From Xiphias gladius (Eukaryota; Chordata; Actinopteri; Istiophoriformes; Xiphiidae): a stretch of DNA of 64,000 bases. Shown in pieces: positions 40,196 through 53,700 of the stretch (within the stretch, counting starts at the first letter, position 1; every line of letters begins with the position of its first letter). The notes below the pieces were generated by a model. The model ran no database searches, was not told the DNA's origin, and saw nothing but the letters and a program-made list of their open reading frames with translations. The stretch lies in the NCBI RefSeq assembly GCF_016859285.1, contig NC_053417.1, positions 13,402,706 to 13,466,705 of the forward strand. Direction: 5' to 3'. The translations under genes were made by a program, and so were the position numbers.

Positions 40196-43100
40196 ATGCT
40201 ATCCAGGCTTGTTTTTGTTTCAGGTATGCACTAATCTATCTTTTGAGAAGTTAATGAAAATCACTGAGCTCTGACATAACCAGACAGTCAAGCAGGAGTA
40301 GTAAACGTTTAAAGTGAATGTGAAGGGTAAAGTGAAGGCCGCACATTGAATGAGAGACATGCTAATGCTAGCTGTAACAAGTAAAGTATCTGCTCAGAAA
40401 CTGTAGCTGGCTTGTACCTAGAACAGACTGTGCAGCCTTCTCTGTATTTCTAGCAGAAACCATGACCGGTTAGTTAAAGTTTAATTAGGTGGCGGTAGCT
40501 AAAGGTGGTAAACAGAAGCTACATTAGCTAGCGTTAGCTCTGCACGCCTGCAAATGTCACCTTATTGACAGCTAGCCTTGCTCCGTTTTGTGCTCTTTAC
40601 GTCTCTAGTGCAGAGAAACAACAACGACTAAACAAAGCCAGTCTACCAAAAGTCTTTATTTTATTTTATTTTTTATTTTAATGCCTTCACAAATTGTTAG
40701 TTTGAACCCTGCCATTTAGTTGATGTGCTGTCGGTATTTTATTAGCTTGATCCTTTCACTGGGTTTTTCTGTTGTTGACTATATCAGCATTAAAGTTATA
40801 AACATCCAGTTGCAGTTTATTACGTACCCTTAGCTTAAACTTATGCAGTGTAATACAACAGTTGTGCAATTAGTCTTACCCTCATGAAGGTTATAATGTT
40901 CAGCTTTGGCTGATACTGTTCTAGAGAGGTGTTTAGACGAGAAAATATCAACAGATTATACATTGATTAAAAACATGGAGAAGTTGACACAATGTACTTA
41001 AGTTATTGTTTATCCTGTCATTTGCAGCCAGTGCCCTGAAAAGCAGTGGCCCCCTTGGAGCTGGGTATGTGTCTTTAGAAATTGTTTTACTTACTGTATT
41101 TGTTACCGACATGATAAAAACTTTGATGAACAATAAATGTAAAGCCCATGAGGGTGTCTCTGAAAGCTAACAGTGTTGTCCACCACAGCCTTGTCCAGGC
41201 GTCTCGCTCCCTGCACACATCGTCCCAGAGTCTGGCCCCAGTGCCTCCTCTGCCAGAGAAGGGTGGCAAAGTCCGCCATGGCATCATCCCAGAGGAGCTC
41301 TTCCAGCTCCTGTACCCCAAAACTGGAGTCACAGGTTTGTAATCTTTAACCCAGGGCTGGGTGATGAAATGAACCTGATAATTGTCATGAAAACAAATCC
41401 CTCAACAATGACAAACTGATGAGCATTCTGTATTTGGGTCAACGCTGATCTGTACAATCACCCCATTAGGCTACAGCTATAGGGTTACTTAGTTGACATG
41501 TGTAGGGCCACAACAAGGAAAAAACACACACACATTGTTGGAAATGTAAAAATGAGTGACTGTGAGGACAGTCACACTATCGCACAAGTTGATGAAACTG
41601 GCGAATAGAGGTTACACAAAATCAGTGGTTTGGAAATGGTTTGGATTTTTAAAGCTTGATGAACAGCAGATCGATATCCGCTGCAAGATAGTTAGGCGAC
41701 CTGTTCCGACGAAGATGGGGAAATACAACAATCCTTTTTTCTCCATTTGAAAAGGTACCATCCCATGTAGTACAGGCCAAAATCTGCTGTCCCAAACTGC
41801 TAGCACTAGCACCAGCACTTAAGCTCGCAAACAAGGCTCTTATGGTAATGTTAGTTCAGTCATTACCAACCATTAGCTGTTTGTCACTTTATAACTCACA
41901 TTTTTCAAATGTATATATTTTTGTTTATGATTATGTGGCACATTAAACTAGATACACCTGTCAGTACCAGTGTGCTATAGCAATATGTGCAGCAAAACAT
42001 GTTGATCTTTTGTGTGATGTTTATTTAAAAGCATTGTCGCTGTTGCCTTGTAAGGCGTAAATGTTTTTAACCAAGTTATTGGCTCAAAAATAAGTTATAG
42101 TTTAGGAGCAGAACAATTATTTTATTTGGTTTTATTTTGGATACAAACCTAAAACTGAATATACCCTTTGAATTTCAAATTAAAGTGAAAACAAACAAGT
42201 TATATTTACATTCAGTGTTAGCGAAACACATTGGATGTGTTTCCTTCCTCATAATGGTATCAAATGTATATATTGCTTAATTACCGATTTCGATCGATAT
42301 AAAAACAGAAGTTGTGTGGCCATATTGCCCAGCCCCACTTCAACTAGAAACAATTTCTTTTACAAAAACACAATCTTAAGTGAAATGCTCAGTATTTAAA
42401 CACCTCTATATTCTATATTACAGTACCTATTTATTTTTATTAGCTTGAATACAAACATATAAACAGTTGACTATCCTGAGTTGAATAATGCAGCATCATG
42501 CCAATAATTAAGTGTGTCAACACAAAATTTTTAAATAAGTCCATAAATGGTTTCATAAGGAAAATTAAAATAGAATAAGACCGATCTAACAGGAGACTAA
42601 AAATTGTAGTGCAGTGGCAGTGCAGTGCAAGATATGCATAGTCCCAGATTTAAATCAATAAATGAAGTGGCAAACAGAAAAGATTGAAGTCTTTTTATTT
42701 AAATGAGCTGAGAGTTGGAGCAGACACACAGTTTTCCGGGAGTTTGTTCCAGATATATGGTGCATAAACACTGAATGCACCATGTCCATGTTTAGTTTTG
42801 GCTCTAGGAACAGTAAGCACACAAGGCTTGTGGTCATGGTGTAATGTCAGAAAGGCTTGGTGTCTCATGAGACATCAAAATATCAGTAAAAGCTAACATG
42901 TTTGTAAAGAGCAATGCATCTGACAGTAACAAAACTGTGTTTGCAGTCCTACTGTGAATATTAATGCATGAAGTAATAGTGTAATTTAATGCTAAACTCA
43001 ATCATAGAAAAACACCTGAATACAACTCTGGTACAACATGGCCCTGTACTACAGATGGTTGACTCTGTCTCTTTTATAAACATTACCATTAAAATCCCAG

Positions 43101-46059
43101 AGACAGAGCTGTGTGTGGTTATTGTTGATGTGTTTTACATGCTTTCATGCTGCGTATCTTGCTTTTTTTTTTTTTTTTTTTAAATTGTCATAACAAATAA
43201 GCTGTTTAACATCATTTCACTGACTACGGTAAATTCTACGTTTTTCCTTTTCCCACCAGGACCCTACATGCTGGGCGCAGGCCTCCTCCTCTACATACTT
43301 TCCAAGGAGATCTACGTCATCAACCATGAGACTTTCGCTGCCGCCTCCATAGGTGCTGTCATCATCTACGGTGTCAAGAAATTTGGTCCAAATGTTGCAG
43401 CTTTTGCTGACAAACTGAACGAGGTTAGGCTGCCCACCATGTGGATCTGTGCTTTTAGCTTCTTTTTTTTTTCTGGCTAATAATAGGGTGCTGAAAAAAA
43501 GATTTCAGATTAAAATGTGTGGATATTTATCGCTGTTGTCTTTAGGGAGAGATTACTGTTACTATAATCAAGCTACAGACTTTCAGTCAAAAATAATTGG
43601 TGTTTTGTGCACAACCTTTGCAAGTACCACTCTAATGCTGCACTGTTTCTTCTTCTCCTTCTTTTCCTTCTCCTCCGTCGTCGTCTTCTCCTCCTCCTTC
43701 TTCTTCTCCTTCTCCTCCTCAGGACAAAGTGGCCAAGGCTCAGGAAGTGAAGGACCTTGCCATGTCCAGCCTGGCTCAGGCCATTGAGGATGAGAAGAAA
43801 GAACAGTGGAGAGCAGAGGGAAGATCAATGCTCTTTGATGCTAAGAGGGTGAGCAGCAGTGATGTTTGCATTTTTATTTTCCTATATCTTCACCGTTCAT
43901 AATGCACTTCTTTTTATTTACACAAGCCAGACTGACAACAGGTATTTGCCCTGTACCCCTCTACTTTGAGCTCTAGGAGTTGAAGGGGAACCAATATGGA
44001 ATCTTAGAAGTTGATCGACCTCTGCTGGCAACAAGTTGAAATTGCACCACTACCGAGCGGCCAAAGAAACTTGCTAAGGCTGCTATGAATGTGGGGATCT
44101 GGAGCACAATGTTTTCTGGGAAAAATAAGAAGCCATAAATAAATACCAGTAATTCAGATTTTGATGCCATTAATCAAGTTAACTCACTGAATTAAAATAC
44201 CTTTACTTCTCCTCTCGTTATTGATTTGGCAGTCTGTTGACAAATAACTGCTTGAATTCTGGCTTCACAGCAGCACATAGCAAATTTTGTCATTCTGTTC
44301 AAAATTGAAACTTTTTATAAAGCCAGGACAGGGGAAAAAAACTTAAGTTTAAAAGTCTTTCATAGGCAGTTTGAAAGATTTCTAATTTAATGTTTAGCGC
44401 TGTTTCTCGCTAGTCACTCGAATCGGATTTCAGACAGTTCATGTCACTTAAATTGCAACAAAATCTTAAAGAAAGAATTAACTGCTTAAAATGAATATTT
44501 TAGCATCCCAGTGTTAGACTACACACATTTCTGTAATGTGGTGACAAAGACTGCATGGACTCTCTTTCCGTCTCAGAACAATGTGGCCATGCTGTTGGAG
44601 ACCAACTACAGAGAGAGGCTACACATGGTGACCAATGAGGTGAAGAGGCGCTTGGACTACCAGATCGCCCTGCAAAACCTCCATCGCCAGATGGAGCAGG
44701 AGCACATGGTCAACTGGGTGGAGAAGAGCGTCATCGGCAGCATCACTCCTCAGCAGGTCAGTCTCTTTTTTTTTTTTTTTTTTTTTTGTCAGACTGTTAC
44801 ACGCCTCCAGCTAATTGATGTTTCTCAGTGTGGAAATTATGTAAAAATGTGTATTTTAGTGTTGCATTAGTATTTTTGGGAATTTAAGATTGAAATTTTA
44901 CATTCTAGGCTTAAGTTTAATTAACAATTTAGATGAGTTCACAATGTTTTTATGACCGTGCACTTTGTTGGGGCTGGATATCAAAATTTCAGTCCCTTTT
45001 TGGGTACCAATAATAAAATATGTCCGCAGCTCAGAGTAACACAAACTGAAAGCTGGCATTGAATGTCTGTCTGGTCAGATGTGTAGTCTTGTCTAATAAC
45101 TGTATTGGCCAGAATATAAAATGGCCCTGTTTAATAGATGACATCCCTTTTTCCAGCATCTTTTTTTTGGAAAAAGACTTTTTGAAGACACAATACACTT
45201 TCCAAGTAGTCCAACCGGCAGAGTTCCTGTTTCTGCAGTAAAGGGAGACAGTTAGATCTCATTTTCACACTTTATCATGAATTTATATCCTCCGCGGCAG
45301 CAAAACTCATTACTCGAGGCTTTAAAAGCACTTAAACTGGGCTAACTAAATCCTCTTAGGGCTGACTAACTATATAAAAGACATACTTGAAGATAGCCTA
45401 GCAACATTAGGACTACATACAATCCATAATGCAATATCTGATATTGTAAACACGAATTGAATGTAATACAGCCCACGGTTTTTGAAATATAATTTCCAGA
45501 AAAAGAGAAAATACTGTCCTCTTTTCTGGTCAATGAAGTAATCTTTGCTCAGATGGTTCTTGATTTTAAATCTAAATTTTGCAAATTTTAGACTGTTTTT
45601 ATTTAGGCAGAGTTTTCCTTTAACATTTAAGAACTTCTTTTTAAATAGAAAAAAAAAAAGTTTTGTAGGAGGTAAAGAGAGTAATGTTTTTGGGGGAAAA
45701 AGTAACTTGTAACAACAGTAGTACAGAAAACATACCAGCTCTATTCATTGTTTCATTATTGATTTACTTCCGAAAGAGGAGAACCAGCTTTTTAAAAAGC
45801 AATAGACAGTTTTCTTGCCTTCTTACTAAATGGTAAGATTCACAATAATAAAATGGTTTAATGCGAAAAAGTTATCAGCTTTTCTGACTGACCTTTAAGC
45901 CCCTGCTATTCTTACTGTAGTGTACATACACTTCCATGTGACACTTCAGAGCTTCACATCTGTATTTTTGTTCTCTTTCAGGAGAAAGAGAGCATCGCCA
46001 AGTGTATCACAGACCTGAAGGCTCTGGCAAAGGCCACTCAGGCCAAAGCCACAGCCTAA
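40196..46059 (+). CDS. atp5pb: mitochondrial ATP synthase F(o) subunit b (peripheral stalk)
   Basis: Stator subunit linking F1 to the membrane part of complex V. Seven coding exons: 40196-40223, 41028-41064, 41189-41334, 43260-43423, 43723-43848, 44577-44756, 45982-46059; 252 residues (human 256). A transit peptide (MLSRLVFVSASALKSS, then ASRSLHTSS) precedes the conserved PEELFQLLYPKTGVTGPYML. Two hydrophobic segments follow (GAGLLLYILSKEIYVI and FAAASIGAVIIYGVKKF), then the long charged stalk helix (DKVAKAQEVKDLAMSSLAQA to ITDLKALAKATQAKATA). Intron 3 contains a hAT remnant that begins only about 17 bases after the donor. Intron 4 ends in a roughly 70-base almost pure pyrimidine tract. Confidence 0.95.
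41352..42337 (+). mobile_element. decayed hAT transposon with BED zinc-finger remnant
   Basis: Termini CAGGGCTGGGTGATGAA and its inverse CATATTGCCCAGCCCC, with flanks CTTTAACC and CTTCAACT matching at 6 of 8 bases. Near 41600-41745 a frame reads TKSVVWKWFGFLKLDEQQ then RCKIVRRPVPTKMG, a degraded BED zinc finger: the first Cys survives, the second is Val and the two His are gone. The rest of the transposase is lost. It lies in atp5pb intron 3. Confidence 0.65.
42600..42960. repeat. probable unclassified dispersed repeat
   Basis: The stretch around GTTTGTTCCAGATATATGGTGC and TTTAGTTTTGGCTCTAGGAAC resembles the 3' portion of an abundant fish repeat from memory. No second copy is in this window and no termini were defined. 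Confidence 0.3.
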
Positions 46060-46136
46060 ACTGTCAAGTCTTCAGAGAAGGCTACTCTAATCCCCAACTC
46101 ATTGTACCAACATGAGACGTTCACTTTTCTTTACAG

Positions 46137-46142
46137 AATAAA
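46137..46142 (+). terminator. atp5pb: polyadenylation signal of atp5pb
   Basis: AATAAA 78 bases after the stop, giving the short 3' UTR expected for a housekeeping mitochondrial gene; followed by a TGATTGTCTCTGT-rich stretch. Confidence 0.7.
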
Positions 46143-46471
46143 CTATTTCCTCTTTAATGATTGTCTCTGTCAATATTATGGGTGTGTACAGTATTTACAC
46201 GTCAGCTGATGGTAAAATAAATGGTTCTTATTCAACCAGCCAGACTGTATTTGTTTTGTTTTCTGTTTTACTTCCTTTGAACGCTTCACTAAACTTTTGC
46301 TTATATACCTTCTCAGTGACGTTAGTTATGTTCCACTTACCTTAAGTCAACTTTTTATAGCCACAATAAATTACACTTGAGCTGCGTCTCTGGCGCAGTG
46401 AAGACCTTTGATCACTCTTAAGGACATGTTGTAAAGCATTTCTAATCCTTTGGACTCATAATGTGCCACAG

Positions 46472-46708
46472 TTTTGCTGCCTCCCACCGTACCTCAAATA
46501 CTCTACCCTCAAATGATAAGTCAGGCAAACCCTCTTTATCCCATCACTCCCATCAGATCGTTGCACTTTGAACCATCAAGCAGGAAGTCAAGGAAATTTT
46601 CTCAGCAGGCTGTGCGAAGAATAAATGCTCTCTCTCATGAGAGGTGTTGGCAAAAAATCCGTTTGAAAGAAAGGAACGATGACACTGGAGCAGAGCTGAC
46701 ATTGAAAG
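46472..46708 (+). other. possible coding exon upstream of eps8l3
   Basis: An open frame is bounded by an acceptor (GTGCCACAG) and a donor (AAAG then GTAATA). It encodes a basic peptide (RKSRKFSQQAVRRINALS). Spliced to the acceptor at 47652 it continues 14 codons (WSGFQEILQFYNLK) and stops at 47699-47701, 35 bases before the eps8l3 ATG. It could be an upstream ORF, an alternative 5' exon or the relic of another gene. No family recognised. Confidence 0.3.
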
Positions 46709-47239
46709 GTAATAACTAGATTAAGTAATTATGTAAAGATGATGTGATTAGAGGTTATGATTAAATAAGGTTAAACTCATTATGACAGATGGTGGCATTA
46801 CGTCTTGTCTAGAAATGGAACTGTGTGCTCGAGTAAGGTAGGTTGTTGACAGGAAAGCACTTCTTATATCTTACATTCAATTTAGAAGGTATTTGGCAGT
46901 TTTGAAGGTAAAGTCAACACTGATGTGTGCACTTTGCTACATTTTACTGAATTGTGGCAGATTTTTCTCGATACATGAATAAGGATCAGTTAAGTAAAAA
47001 ATACCATTTTATACTGATCTAATTCCAGACAGGAGGTAAAATCAAGACAATTGAATCATTATTGAAAGTTTTTATTAATTTAAACCTTGATTTCATAAAT
47101 GTTTAATTTATTATTTAATAATTAGTTAACTAGACTTTTTCCCCATTAGTGCTTTATCATTGCTTCTGTTTGCACCTCCATTTAGTTTCAAAGCGAAACT
47201 AACAGCCACTGTAGTCACAAGTGTCAATCACGAGATAAT

Positions 47240-47475
47240 GGCAAAACGGTAAAATGTAGTGTAACTGACACAAGTAGAAAACTGACCTTAGTAATGTCAG
47301 TTCAGTTGCATAATCTAGCTGAAGTTTGCTAACCTTAGCCACCCTAAAATACTGGTCACACCAGACCAAGTAAGACTGTGGCAGTAAAACCCTCGGGTTT
47401 GCTGAATACAGAGAGGGTGGATTTCATTGATTATAAACTTAGTTTTAATTTGTAAAAGGAAAATGTGTTATTTCG
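47240..47475. repeat. dispersed repeat, copy B
   Basis: Partner of 36500-36735, same orientation, sharing several 9-12 base blocks in the same order. It lies in the atp5pb-eps8l3 interval. Confidence 0.6.
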
Positions 47476-47736
47476 TCTTTCAAAAGTGACACAGCCTGAT
47501 CTGAACATATCCAAACTGGGTGAAAAAATCCTATGTTTTGTGTGAACAAAGCATCGATGCAACCATTGGTCCTGGTTTAATACGAAACAGGACAACTCAT
47601 ATTATGCCACATTTTCAGGTTGAGAAACTTTTTTTTGTTTTATTTTTACAGGTTGGAGTGGCTTCCAAGAGATTCTTCAATTCTACAATCTGAAGTTTTA
47701 ACTCTTTAATTCCACTAAGACAGACGTTGTTTTAAA

Positions 47737-50700
47737 ATGTATGGAAACAATGGCCCCTTCTCCTATTCCCCAAGGTAAATAAAACTGCATTTTCTGTTTT
47801 AAGTTTGCCATCACTGGTATTAATGTGGTTAAGCCATTCGAACACTGAATTGAGATTTTTACAAAACACTACACACCTTTTTCACAACTTTTCATGATAA
47901 AACATTACTCTGTTTTGGTAACTGTGCAGCTCATTTGAGTTGTGGACTGTGGGTGATTTATCTTCAGATTGCTGTGCTGGTGAATATGATGGTTTTATGA
48001 GCATGTGAGGTGCCCAGGCTCGCAGAGGCCCATGAATGTGCCCCACTTCTTCTGTTTCATACGTTACCTTTTATTGTTTTTCAGGGGTTTCTCACAGGAG
48101 GACTTCCCTCAGCAGAGGCGGGCTTTCCTACCAGATGACCTCAAAGGTGCTCCACCGAGAAACAACATGTCCAGACCCAGTGGAAAGTCCATATACAGTA
48201 TGTTAAGACATAAAGAAATAACACCACACATTTCTCTTTGTAATGTTTGACATTTTGTGAGAAAAAAATTGTTTTTGACATTTCTTTAACATCAGTGCAG
48301 AGAAAAGAGTACTCGGAGTCCCTGAACAGAAAATCTGACAACTTTCACGTCAGAGTGGAGGTAAATGAGAAATCGACACCAGCATGGAGACATGACTTTA
48401 AACAACTACTATACAACCTTTGCCCCCCCCCGTTTTTCATGACCCTCGATCCTGACTCCACAGCATCTGTTCACCTGTGAGCTGGACGGCCAGGAGGTGA
48501 AGACAGTGAATGACTGTGTGGCAAAGCTCAAGAGGTTGGATGCCAAAGGTCGTGTGTGGCCCCAGGAAATGATCATGGAGGTCGAGGGAGGATATCTACT
48601 GCTCAGCGACATTGAGACCAAGGTTGATAGTAATTCCTAGAAAAATGATTTCAGACATGTTGCAAGATTTGATCTTAGTTCTTCAGATAAAGTTAGAATC
48701 TAAACAGGTACGCTACACAGCCAAAAGTATGTGGACATCCTAAGAGTTGGCCCAAATTTGTGTTATTGTTACAAAACTATGAACATTAACATGCAGCTGT
48801 AACAGCCTCCACTCTTCTGTGAAAGCTCTCCACAAGATTTTGGAGCCTGGCTGCAGGGATTCATTCCCTTCCAGCCACAAATTCAGTCGTGAGGAAGGGG
48901 CACTGTTGTTGTGCAATCAGGGCTCGCTTGTTCCGGTTCACCCCAAAGGTGTTGGAGGGGTGGGAGGTCAGGGCTCTGTCGAGTTCTTCCACAACAAACT
49001 GGAAAAACAGTTTCTTCACGGACCTTGCTTGGGGGGCCTTGTCTTGTTGAAACAGTAAACTGTTTCGGCCACAAAGTTTGGAAGCACACTATTGTCAAAA
49101 ATACCATTTTATTGAATTAAGAATTAATTAAGAAAAAACAGCCCCAGAACAAAGCTACACAAAATGGTGAGCTGTGCGTAAAGGATTAAGCATAATTACA
49201 AAAGTGCCATTGTTTTAGCGATGATTTAACATAAGTTACAATGACTGTACATCTAAAAAGGGTGTTGTGCTTAGATGCGATGTGTGTTGATGAAGGTGAA
49301 TGTTGAAGATCCTTTGTATGTTAAGTGCTACAGTGGATGAAAAGAGCCTAAACTGATTGCAGCAAATCCCTTACCTCCTAATGAAAGTCTCTTTTATTGT
49401 TTATTATTTCTTCAGCACTTTTATTTTTGCAAACATTTTTATTAATTTACAGGGCATTTGTTCTCAGTTCTCACTTTTTCTTCTGTATGTTGACACATTC
49501 AACATTGATTTTTAGCTGTGTGTATTCTCATATTCACTTTTCATTAACCTGTGGTCCCAATCTTTATCCTCTTCAATCTGATTTTAAAGACAGAGCTGGA
49601 GTCGCTGCCTTTGAGCAGCATCGTGCGAACCAAAGCTGTATTGGACAGCTGCGCCTACAACTCTCTGCTGACAATAACTGTGCAGGAACGCCGCTCTCAG
49701 GTCTTTATGTTCCAGTGTGAGGAGACCGGGGTGAGTCACATCTCACCAGAAGCTTCAGTGAACATAACTTTAATCTCCAGCCTCCAGAGAAGGGAGGATA
49801 TGTTAGTCTTGTTGAAGAGTACAATTTCTGAAATCATTATCGTCAGTATTTCATAACAGGATGGATGCGGCTGTTTCTCATTGGTGTCATGTAAGAGTTT
49901 GACTTAATTCAGGGCTGTTTTACCAGGCAGAGCTCATCAAGAGTGATCTGGACAAAGCAGTAAAGCGAGGTGGTGATGATATGGAACCACACAGATACCA
50001 GTCTGACATCAGGTACAGTGTCATATCCCAAGAATAAAGTCTGCACAAAAATGAAATCGCATTTATGAGAGAGCAGAGGATGAATATACGTAGAAATCAG
50101 ACAGCCAAATTCATTAACTGCTGTCTGTGGATGTTTTCAGGAGTCATCTTGAAAATATCATCGGGCAACATGCTCCAGGATATTTACGGCAGGCTGGACC
50201 TCATGCTGTGGAGCGAGAGATGACCCTGCCGCCACTGGACCACCCGGCCCCACAGTGGCACAACAGAGAACCAGGTACATTGAGAGCATATGAAAATACT
50301 GTATCTTTAATCATATAAGAGAAACTCCCTTCAATTCTAACAACAACTCACATTTTTAAATTCCTCAAATCAGTTTATGGATGTGTTGTGTGCAAATAGG
50401 CTGGGTTCAGCAATTAACTCTGTCCAGTACGTTTCTGGACAGAGTTAGGTAATAGTGTAGGTAATCAATATTTACCTACACTTTTCTTTATTTCAAATTA
50501 GAGAGTATGCGTCCCCCATGGGGCTACACCCCACAGGAAGAAATGCTGCACCATCCTGATCTTCATGAATTACAGAGTAGCCCTGAGCAAACAGACGCAG
50601 AGAGGAACACGGTCAGTGCTGCCATAACTGTTTACATACAGTTGTAGGTAGTGGGTTATATCAATAATAATTTATCATGAACATTGCCTAATCACCATTT

Positions 50701-53700
50701 TCATCTCAAGAAAAACATGCTCATATGTGGTAGTTTTTAGGTCCTACCTGCTGCTGAATATATTTCTTATTTTTATTCCTTTCTACAGGACATTTTAAAC
50801 CATGTCCTAAATGATTTGGAGATCTTCATAGGCAAAGTGTCTGCTGCAGCAAATAGACCTTCGAAACAAAAGGACAAGAGCAAGAAGGAAAAAAAATCAA
50901 AGGAAAATGGTAATATCCTTTTCAAGTCTATCTCTTTACAGGCACATGTAATTAAGGAAGTAATTAGTGAAGAGCAGCCTCCAAAAGGTACAGATGATGG
51001 ACTGTATATAAACAGTACGGAGTACTGTATTTATCATGATTGTATCTGTCCTGCAGCACCAGTTGACAGTCTGCCGCCCTGCGAGGAATATATGTCCTGT
51101 CTTCAGAAAATCAAATATGGATTAAATCTGCTGGTAAACTCTTTTCACGGATGACATACTGTCCATGGTGGTTTTGGAAAGAATTTGGATGATGCCCTAA
51201 TGTTTGGACTGGAATGTGTGATTGCAGAACAAAGCAGTGGAGTTTGACTGAAACACTCTTTCTTATATTACAGGGCCAGCTGGACAGGTCACTGACCAAC
51301 CCCAGTGCTCCTGACTTTGTCCACATTTTCTTCACTAGTTTAGGCATGGTGAGCTCTTTCAACCCTGCGTTTATTTTGGACTGGCTGAATTCAAGGCTGA
51401 TGTTATTTCTGCTGCGTGTTCGTATTTTCTTTTACACCATGTGTCGCTCTCTTAGTTGTGACAGTAAATACTTCCTCCATATTTCCACAGCTAGTGCCTC
51501 AGTATCCTGCAGACCTGCCTCCCGCTGTGCTCTCTCCCCTGCTGACGGAGGCGGCCCTGCGGCTGCTCAGTCAGGTCGTCGGCCCGGAGGAGGACCAACT
51601 GTGGAGGTCTCTGGGAGACTCGTGGAACATCCCCAGGTAGGGTGGCCTTTACAGTCTCGCACACTTACGCAAGTCTTTTTACACAGCTTGTTAACTTCAC
51701 ATATACAGCCCTCTGATGTAAGTGCACCTATATCTACTCCGGCACACCCTTACTTGGAATGTAGAGAGTGTGTTTTGATGATATGGGTCAGTGTTAATGC
51801 TTCAGTCATGTCCGTATGGAAAAATGGCTGATAGGAATATGAGTATATATCATTTTTCGCTACCTGGCAACCCAAAAGTTGTTATGAAGGGCTCCTTATT
51901 GATTTATACAGCATTAGTAAATTATTTATTAACCACTCATAAAGCCATTGAGGGAAAAGTTAAGACATTTTGGGAGAAACGCTTATTCACTGAGTTATAT
52001 GAGAGTCCCTGGTTCAACTCCCAGCAGGCTGGACAGTTTTACGACAAGTCAGTGATTTTCTTATCTAACTCTTGGCGAGAGAGCAAATAAGCGTCTTTCC
52101 CAGAATGTCTAACTATTCCTTTAATTTCACTTTTTACATGGTGACACATTAGAAACACAACAAAAACATTTTGTAGTCACACCTAGAACCGCATGTCAAC
52201 ACCCAATGTTTTCTGTTTTATGGTCGACGTTTGCCATGTTATTAGCCCAAATGCGTCATTAACAGATCAAGGGAGACCAGATTCTAGAGAAAATGCATCA
52301 TGAAGTCGACTTATTTTGATGGTTATTCTTACATAGAGTCGATTCAGCATTAGATCACCTGTCACCTCACAGGTCTAGATGGCAGCATGATAATGTCCCA
52401 CCTTATATCCCTGAGTTCTACGATGGCTGGCAGCCGCCTGCCCCCTCACGCATACGCTCCCCGCTCCCTTATCACAACCGTCCAGTGAGCAGGGGCAACG
52501 AGCAGCGCTTCCCATCCGGCCAGCCTAATGGACAAATAAATGAGAGCCAGAGCTACTCACCCAGAGCAAGGCAATGGCAGCCTGAAGAGGTAGAACCACA
52601 CTCATACATTTACTCACCTTTCTGAGTTTCTGCAGGGTTCAACGAGTTAAATTTAAGAGTTTTTAAGACCTATTTGATACCACAAGCAATGCAATTTATT
52701 ACCTGTTTGACCATCACACTGCCAAAGTACGACAGTATGATGGAAACCAGAAGGGATGATACGACATAGAATTGACACTTGCCCATTTCTGATGGTGGAG
52801 ACTTACTACTTTTTAAAATATATTTTAATGTCTTCTTTGAGGAAACACAATTCAATGTTTATTATAACTTGACCTGCAGATACCCTGACTTTAACTCTGG
52901 TTTTTGTTGCCATACCCAGTTTTTTCGTAACTACACATCCAGCTGTCGCTAAATTAGTTTCCCATATGACAGATTACAGTGCGAGTGATTTTAAGATTTG
53001 TTCAGTGGCTGAGGGCTTGATGAAGTACACTGTAACCCTACTTGAGAAGTTGGGATTAGGTGAGACTACATAATCACCTACACTGAAAAGGATTGCCAAG
53101 TGGCAATATAAATAGAATATCAGTATCATAATTAGAATCATAGCTGCCATCTGGCAATCAGTACCGTCAATATTCAAGTTTTCAAAGCAACATGAAACAA
53201 CTAACATCTCCAGCGAAGCCATTATCACAATTGTTGTATTTGTTCAGTTTTCATTGTGGTGTATTTCAGTTTCATTGTGGTGTATTTTATACCTTTTACA
53301 GCCTGTGACCAAAAGTCTATTGGGTTCACATCCACCAACACGGTAAGAATTATTACACTGCGGTAAATGTGGCTTTATGATCACATTTGTGGCAAACATT
53401 TCTTGAATCAGAACTCAGTGGGACTTTATTGTGGTCATATCCACCGGTTTCACAGTGTGTGTCTGCTGCTGTTTCAGCTCCACCGAGCCACACCTGTACA
53501 TGCAGGTCATTTACGACTTCAGGGCCAGAAACAACCGAGAGCTGAGTGTTTTGAAGGGTGAGGTGCTACAGGTGAGATGGAAAACATGGCACAGTAACCT
53601 TCTTTCCCAGAAATACAAGTATTATTCTTAAATTGCCTAACACAGTGCAAAGATTGCTTTTAGTTGTACATAAAAGTCATAGGAATGTCATAGTGAACAT

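Noticed and set aside
40013-40274. Three overlapping plus-strand frames at the atp5pb start
   Set aside because: Only the ATG at 40196 leads into the spliced atp5pb protein with a transit peptide; the other frames are promoter/UTR noise.
43583-43828. Minus-strand Glu/Lys-rich frame
   Set aside because: Antisense of the pyrimidine tract and of atp5pb exon 5.
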